9,874 bases of DNA, from NCBI GenBank assembly GCA_001782975.1, contig MFQD01000007.1, positions 1 to 9,874 of the forward strand, in the 5' to 3' direction. The number at the start of each line of letters is the position of its first letter. The stretch's first letter is position 1. This DNA is from Candidatus Magasanikbacteria bacterium RIFCSPHIGHO2_02_FULL_50_9b. Lineage in GTDB: Bacteria > Patescibacteriota > Patescibacteriia > Magasanikbacterales > 2-02-FULL-50-9b. The position numbers were made by a program, and so were the translations under genes. The notes under the pieces are model-generated. The model ran no database searches, was not told the DNA's origin, and was given only the letters and a program-made list of their open reading frames with translations. Positions 6,379-9,874 of this stretch are shown piece by piece.

Positions 6379-7901
6379 TCAAGTTTTATATAACGGCCGT
6401 GCCACTTTTCTTTGAGCAACGAAAAATAGCGACTGCGGTCCCAGTCAGCTTCGCCGAACCATTGATTAAAGGTGATGGTGAGCCCCCGTTTTTCGTCGAG
6501 CAGCGGGCCATCTTGACCGCGGCGTGCGAGCAGTTGGCGGAGCATGACTTTTTGCGTCAGTCCGTCGATGCGCATATCTGGCGGGAGGCTGAAGCCAAAT
6601 TCGATGATGCGACGATCAAGAAACGGGCAGCGGTTTTCAAGACTGTGGGAGCTAGCCATGCGGTCGCCCATTTGCAACAAGCTTGGCATGATCAGTTTGA
6701 AATCAGCAAATCCCATGGCTGTGATTGGGTTGTCGAATTGTTCAAAATATGGCCGCAACGTTTCACGAACAAATTCAACGTCATCGTTGCGCGCCGTGAT
6801 TGCCGCGTATGCATCGAGGTAGGAAAAAAATCTGAAATATTTTCCAAACAAATGCGTGCTATAGGAAGGGAATCTTTGGCGCAACTCCCACTCGCGTGCG
6901 ATCGGCATGTAGCGCACATAACCACCAAACACTTCATCAGCACCTTCACCAGACAGTACCACTGTTACTTTTTCTTGCGCCCAACTCGCCAATTTCCAGA
7001 GTGGATATGATGACAGTGATCCAACGGGAAAATCAAGATGCCACACAATGTGCTCGATGTTTTTGAAAAAATCATCTTTCCAGTCTTGCGAGTTGTCGAA
7101 ATAAAATTGTTCTGCAAAGGCGTGCATCGCGGAGATTAACGTCGAGTCAACGCCGCGAGAAAAATATAATCCATACGGAACGTCTGAGCGCGTGCGGATA
7201 CGCACCGCATCTTCAACAAGCGCCTCAAGCTCATCAACCGCCGTTGCGCGATTAATTTCGCGCGGCGAAAATTTCCAATACTCCTTAATCTCAAACGTGT
7301 CATTTGAAAGATCATAGAGCAGATAATTTGCGGCTGGCAGCAATTTTACATTTTCCCACAACGTGTCGATATGCACATGCTGAAATGCATCAAAGAACCG
7401 GTCGCTACGGTGCTGAAGTGGCACGACGCCCTGCAGCGCTTTTGCTTCTGACACGAACACAAACTGATCACCTTTGTGGTAATAGTACAGCGGTTTTTCA
7501 CCGGCAATGTCGCGGGCGAGCAACAGTTTGCGCTGTTTCTTGTCGTAGATCGCGAATGCAAACATGCCGTTCAGTTTGTCGAACATGCGCACGCCCCAGT
7601 GACGCCACGCCTTCATCAACACCTCAGTGTCTGAGGTGGTGCGAAACTCCCACCCGCATGCAGCCAGTTCTGCACGCAGCTCAATGTAGTTGTAAATTTC
7701 GCCGTTATAGCACAGTACGAATTCGTCTTCTTGATAGGGCGCAAGATCTGCAGACACCAAATCAATAATTTTGAGTCGCCCCATGCCGAGTTCAATGGCA
7801 CTGTCTTTGTAGAATCCGGAATCATCAGGTCCGCGGTGCTTTTGTGCACCGATCATTTTTTCAACGCCTGTTCCATGGATGATTCCCGCGATGCTGCACA
7901 T
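6375..7901 (-). CDS. asnB: Compact asparagine synthetase B-like glutamine amidotransferase
   Basis: AsnB-type enzymes hydrolyse glutamine in an N-terminal Ntn domain and pass ammonia to a substrate carboxylate activated by ATP in the C-terminal domain. The 508 residues begin MCSIAG with the nucleophile Cys2. RGPDDSG (23-29), Arg42, NGEIYN (66-71) and Asp91 match the E. coli glutamine-binding residues. The synthetase domain has SGEGADEVFGG (317-327) and HSLENRCPFLD (419-429). Two things are unusual. The PP-loop reads SRGVDS (248-253), where SGGxDS is expected. About 35 residues that normally follow it, including the LGTxHHE stretch, are missing. Neighbours are surface-sugar genes, so the substrate may be a uronic acid or other sugar carboxylate, as proposed for AsnB paralogues in O-antigen loci. 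An inactive synthetase half is also possible. It starts 18 bases after the upstream stop; the start codon precedes Cys2 directly. Confidence 0.85.
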   Translation of the reverse strand: MCSIAGIIHGTGVEKMIGAQKHRGPDDSGFYKDSAIELGMGRLKIIDLVSADLAPYQEDEFVLCYNGEIYNYIELRAELAACGWEFRTTSDTEVLMKAWRHWGVRMFDKLNGMFAFAIYDKKQRKLLLARDIAGEKPLYYYHKGDQFVFVSEAKALQGVVPLQHRSDRFFDAFQHVHIDTLWENVKLLPAANYLLYDLSNDTFEIKEYWKFSPREINRATAVDELEALVEDAVRIRTRSDVPYGLYFSRGVDSTLISAMHAFAEQFYFDNSQDWKDDFFKNIEHIVWHLDFPVGSLSSYPLWKLASWAQEKVTVVLSGEGADEVFGGYVRYMPIAREWELRQRFPSYSTHLFGKYFRFFSYLDAYAAITARNDDVEFVRETLRPYFEQFDNPITAMGFADFKLIMPSLLQMGDRMASSHSLENRCPFLDRRIIEFGFSLPPDMRIDGLTQKVMLRQLLARRGQDGPLLDEKRGLTITFNQWFGEADWDRSRYFSLLKEKWHGRYIKLD

Positions 7902-7919
7902 GTGATTACGCGTCTAAAA

Positions 7920-9326
7920 TTATACGTCGTCTGCGACGCGAATGATCACGAGCGCGCCCTTGTCGAGTCCAAGCGCAATATCGCCGGTTGACAGGAGGAA
8001 TAGATCTCGAACGCGCGCATTAATGTTAATGTTCTCGTCAAATACGACGGCTCCTTTGTGGAGACGGAGCCGATGGAGGCGGCTTTCGCCCATCATGGCA
8101 ACGATGATGTCGTTGCGCCAATCTTTCAGCGGTGAATTCAGTGCAACATGAAAGAGATTACCCATGCCCGTGCCCGGCGACCATGACATGAGCGGTGGTA
8201 AAAAACCGTCGTGCGTTCCGCTGAAAATTCCTTTGCGCGTTGGGCTTACGTCAACGCCAGTGCCCGGATTTTTTGAGTCATTAACTTCGGGTTCACCTGA
8301 CGGGAACATCGTCGGATATGGCTTGCCATAGGTGACGGTTGGCCAGCCGTAGTGTCCACCTTTGGTAATCACATTAAGTTCGTCGCCACCGTTTGGTCCG
8401 TGTTCTGAGGAGAGTAATCGTTTATTATCATTGTCCCAGAACAGCCCTTGCGCATTGCGATGCCCTGTTGAATAGATTTCGTATTTGTAGGTGACCGGAT
8501 CAAACGCCAGAATTTTGCCAAATACTGTTTTTGTCACGACCAAGTCTGCGGCACTGACCATATCCGTCTTTGGATATTGGCTGCGATCATACCGTTGCTC
8601 GCCAATTGACAAAAATATTTTTTCATTATTTCGTACGATGCGGCCAGCCCACATCACGCCGTTCTGGAGATCTGCAATACAGGGGGTGCGGAATCGCTCG
8701 ATGAGTCCGGTTGGTGCGGTGTCGAGCGAGGGGAGTGGCACTTCATACAGCACGAGCGCTTGGCACTCTTTTTTGTTTACCTTTTCTTGCACCGCAAGCG
8801 AGTACAGCAATTTTTTGTCCGTGTACAGCACGCCCATCACAATCGGTGGCTTTGAATTTACCAATGTTTTTGCTGCGTTAAAAATTGGTTTGCCGTCTGC
8901 ATCTTTTGGAAACACTGACGGTGAAATTATTTTTTCTGTGTAACTTTTGCCATCCGGGGTGAGCAACAACAACTGTCCTGAGCTGCGCTCAATGCCAAGA
9001 ATGTTTTTTGTATCGGTGGTCGTGAGTTGAAACACGCCGGGTGTATTTGCTTTGAAAATCGTAACAAATTCATAGCGTGCGCTGCTGAAATTTACCCCAC
9101 CTTCAAGGCCGGCAAATTTAGCTAATCCAAGGATTTCAATGGTTTTGTAGCGGATGACGTGTGGCCATGAGCTACCGCGGAATTCAAAAATGCTCGTCAT
9201 ACCTCCCACAAAAAAGGTGATCCCGAGTGCAATGACGATCAGTGCGGGGGTGCGAACTTGTTTTTTGCGCAAAAAATTTCCACACCGCGCAAGATACCCG
9301 AGCATTACATTGAAGAATGCGTTCAT
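7920..9326 (-). CDS. Membrane-anchored glucose/sorbosone dehydrogenase-like beta-propeller protein
   Basis: The protein has 468 residues. An N-terminal hydrophobic helix (about 27-43) preceded by RKKQVR suggests an N-in signal anchor with the propeller outside the membrane. The rest resembles the PQQ-type soluble glucose dehydrogenase/YliI aldose dehydrogenase fold: AGRIVRNNEKIFLSIGE (227-243), GKILAFDP (270-277), STGHRNAQG (286-294), SSEHGPNGGDE (306-316) and GGHYGWPTVTYG (323-334). Arg290/Asn291 match PQQ-contacting residues of the family. The catalytic His, four residues before the Arg of the xGR motif in glucose dehydrogenase and YliI, aligns with Met225 here, so classical sugar oxidation is doubtful. 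About 70 residues after the anchor are not recognised. It is first in the minus-strand run, upstream of asnB. It may bind or process an extracytoplasmic glycan, but this is only inference. Confidence 0.75.
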   Translation of the reverse strand: MNAFFNVMLGYLARCGNFLRKKQVRTPALIVIALGITFFVGGMTSIFEFRGSSWPHVIRYKTIEILGLAKFAGLEGGVNFSSARYEFVTIFKANTPGVFQLTTTDTKNILGIERSSGQLLLLTPDGKSYTEKIISPSVFPKDADGKPIFNAAKTLVNSKPPIVMGVLYTDKKLLYSLAVQEKVNKKECQALVLYEVPLPSLDTAPTGLIERFRTPCIADLQNGVMWAGRIVRNNEKIFLSIGEQRYDRSQYPKTDMVSAADLVVTKTVFGKILAFDPVTYKYEIYSTGHRNAQGLFWDNDNKRLLSSEHGPNGGDELNVITKGGHYGWPTVTYGKPYPTMFPSGEPEVNDSKNPGTGVDVSPTRKGIFSGTHDGFLPPLMSWSPGTGMGNLFHVALNSPLKDWRNDIIVAMMGESRLHRLRLHKGAVVFDENININARVRDLFLLSTGDIALGLDKGALVIIRVADDV

Positions 9327-9349
9327 ACGACAAAAAAATTATTGACCCT

Positions 9350-9378
9350 ATCCTAACATATTGAACTTGTGCATGCAA
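9350..9378 (-). promoter_or_regulatory. Probable promoter of the dehydrogenase-like/asnB genes
   Basis: On the minus strand TTGCAT (9378-9373), a 17-base spacer and TAGGAT (9355-9350) with a TG one base before the -10 make an extended -10 promoter. The -35 is weak (three of six). Transcription would start near 9343, giving a leader of about 17 bases. It abuts the -35 region of the divergent rmlD promoter. Confidence 0.4.
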
Positions 9379-9396
9379 GCTGGCTCGTGCTATGAT
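9367..9396 (+). promoter_or_regulatory. Extended -10 promoter of the rmlD-like gene
   Basis: TATGAT (9391-9396, five of six) is preceded by TG with one base between, the extended -10 arrangement. A poor -35, TTGTGC (9367-9372), lies 18 bases upstream. The expected start of transcription is about 9403, one or two bases from the ATG at 9405, implying a leaderless or near-leaderless mRNA. Confidence 0.55.
9370..9377. repeat. 8-bp palindrome TGCATGCA between divergent promoters
   Basis: TGCATGCA is a perfect palindrome straddling the junction of the two opposed -35 regions in the 78-base gap. It could be an operator for co-regulation of both directions, but eight bases can occur by chance. Confidence 0.25.
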
Positions 9397-9404
9397 TTTT
9401 CCCT

Positions 9405-9874
9405 ATGGAAGACCGAGGGAAAATCATTATTTTTGGGAGCAATGGCATGGTTGGGCGTGAGTGTGCGCGTGCGTTTGCGGGTAGCGGTGATGTCGTGTTG
9501 CTCACGCATGCCGATTGCGACATCACTGACGCCACTGCGGTCGCGGCTATTTTTGCCGTGCACCGACCCGCGGTGGTGATCAATTGTGCCGGCATGATTG
9601 ATGTGGGAGCGTGCGAAAAAAATTCTGAGTTGGCGCGACAGGTGAACGCAGACGGTCCGCGCACGATCGCAGAGGCGCTTCGCAATCAGCCGGTCACGGA
9701 CGTGACGTTTGTGCAGATGAGCACGGCGTATGTATTTGACGGTACGCAGCAGGTATATTTTGAAGATGATGAACCGAATCCAATTAATGTGTACGGCGCT
9801 ACCAAATTCGAAGCCGAACAACAGATAACCTCAATTTTAACCAACACGGCCATTCGATATTACATTGTGCGAAC
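9405..9874 (+). CDS. rmlD: dTDP-4-dehydrorhamnose reductase (RmlD)-like protein, N-terminal part
   Basis: The frame starts at ATG 9405 and is open to the window edge, giving 156 residues of a protein normally near 280-300. RmlD-type enzymes reduce dTDP-4-keto-rhamnose with NADPH, the last step of dTDP-L-rhamnose synthesis. Visible motifs are the Rossmann loop FGSNGMVG (10-17), VVINCAG (57-63), VNADGP (80-85), the strand and catalytic serine region MSTAYVFDG (105-113), where STDYVFDG is commonest, and PNPINVYGATK (124-134) with the Tyr130/Lys134 pair. The ATG lies directly before the first beta strand and a few bases after the predicted transcription start. Other RmlD-family reductases act on other deoxysugars, so the exact substrate is uncertain. 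It is divergent from the minus-strand sugar operon, with which it probably shares the surface-glycan role. Confidence 0.85.
   Translation, partial: MEDRGKIIIFGSNGMVGRECARAFAGSGDVVLLTHADCDITDATAVAAIFAVHRPAVVINCAGMIDVGACEKNSELARQVNADGPRTIAEALRNQPVTDVTFVQMSTAYVFDGTQQVYFEDDEPNPINVYGATKFEAEQQITSILTNTAIRYYIVR

Noticed and set aside
6399..7010. 203-residue open frame on the plus strand inside asnB
   Set aside because: It is antisense to clear AsnB motifs and shows no domain of its own.
9390..9821. 143-residue minus-strand frame opposite the rmlD-like gene
   Set aside because: The plus strand encodes clear RmlD motifs through the same bases, so the minus frame is a shadow.

Overview
The window is bacterial chromosome carrying two kinds of gene: a translation operon (rpsL-rpsG-fusA, the 'str' operon) and genes for nucleotide-sugar and surface-glycan metabolism on either side of it. 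S12, S7 and EF-G are intact and clearly bacterial. S12 has an enlarged N-terminal loop as in Firmicutes, the intergenic gaps are tiny, tuf does not follow fusA, and no gene has a clear Shine-Dalgarno sequence. From memory of similar proteins I lean towards a Candidate Phyla Radiation (Patescibacteria, perhaps Parcubacteria-type) organism, but this is inference and needs a phylogeny.

Layout. 1-285 (+) is the C-terminal part of a cupin-fold protein resembling sugar epimerases/CapF-type polysaccharide proteins. Its GC content is about 64%, well above the 43-52% of sampled fusA lines. A hairpin plus T-run (305-346) ends it. A good sigma70-type promoter (351-379) then drives rpsL (461-922), rpsG (926-1393) and fusA (1399-3477), which end at a terminator (3511-3538) lying partly inside the convergent gene.

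From 9326 down to 3521 the minus strand carries a five-gene run, read in this order: a membrane-anchored glucose/sorbosone-dehydrogenase-like beta-propeller, a compact AsnB-type glutamine amidotransferase, an extended-SDR nucleotide-sugar epimerase/dehydratase, a sugar C-methyltransferase of the three-domain TylCIII/TcaB9 type, and a YdcF/DUF218 protein. A near-consensus promoter sits at the asnB-epimerase junction, so the last three genes can be transcribed separately. At 9405 a divergent rmlD-like reductase begins, probably from a leaderless or nearly leaderless transcript, and runs off the right edge.

How it fits together (inference): the epimerase, C-methyltransferase and amidotransferase-like protein look like a set that builds or decorates an unusual sugar, methyl-branched and perhaps amidated, for a cell-surface glycan. 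The rmlD-like and cupin genes would supply deoxysugar steps. Two proteins deviate at positions normally essential: the amidotransferase has SRGVDS in place of the SGGxDS PP-loop, and the dehydrogenase-like protein has Met where the catalytic His of soluble glucose dehydrogenase would align. I saw no defence system, CRISPR array, tRNA, rRNA or insertion sequence.
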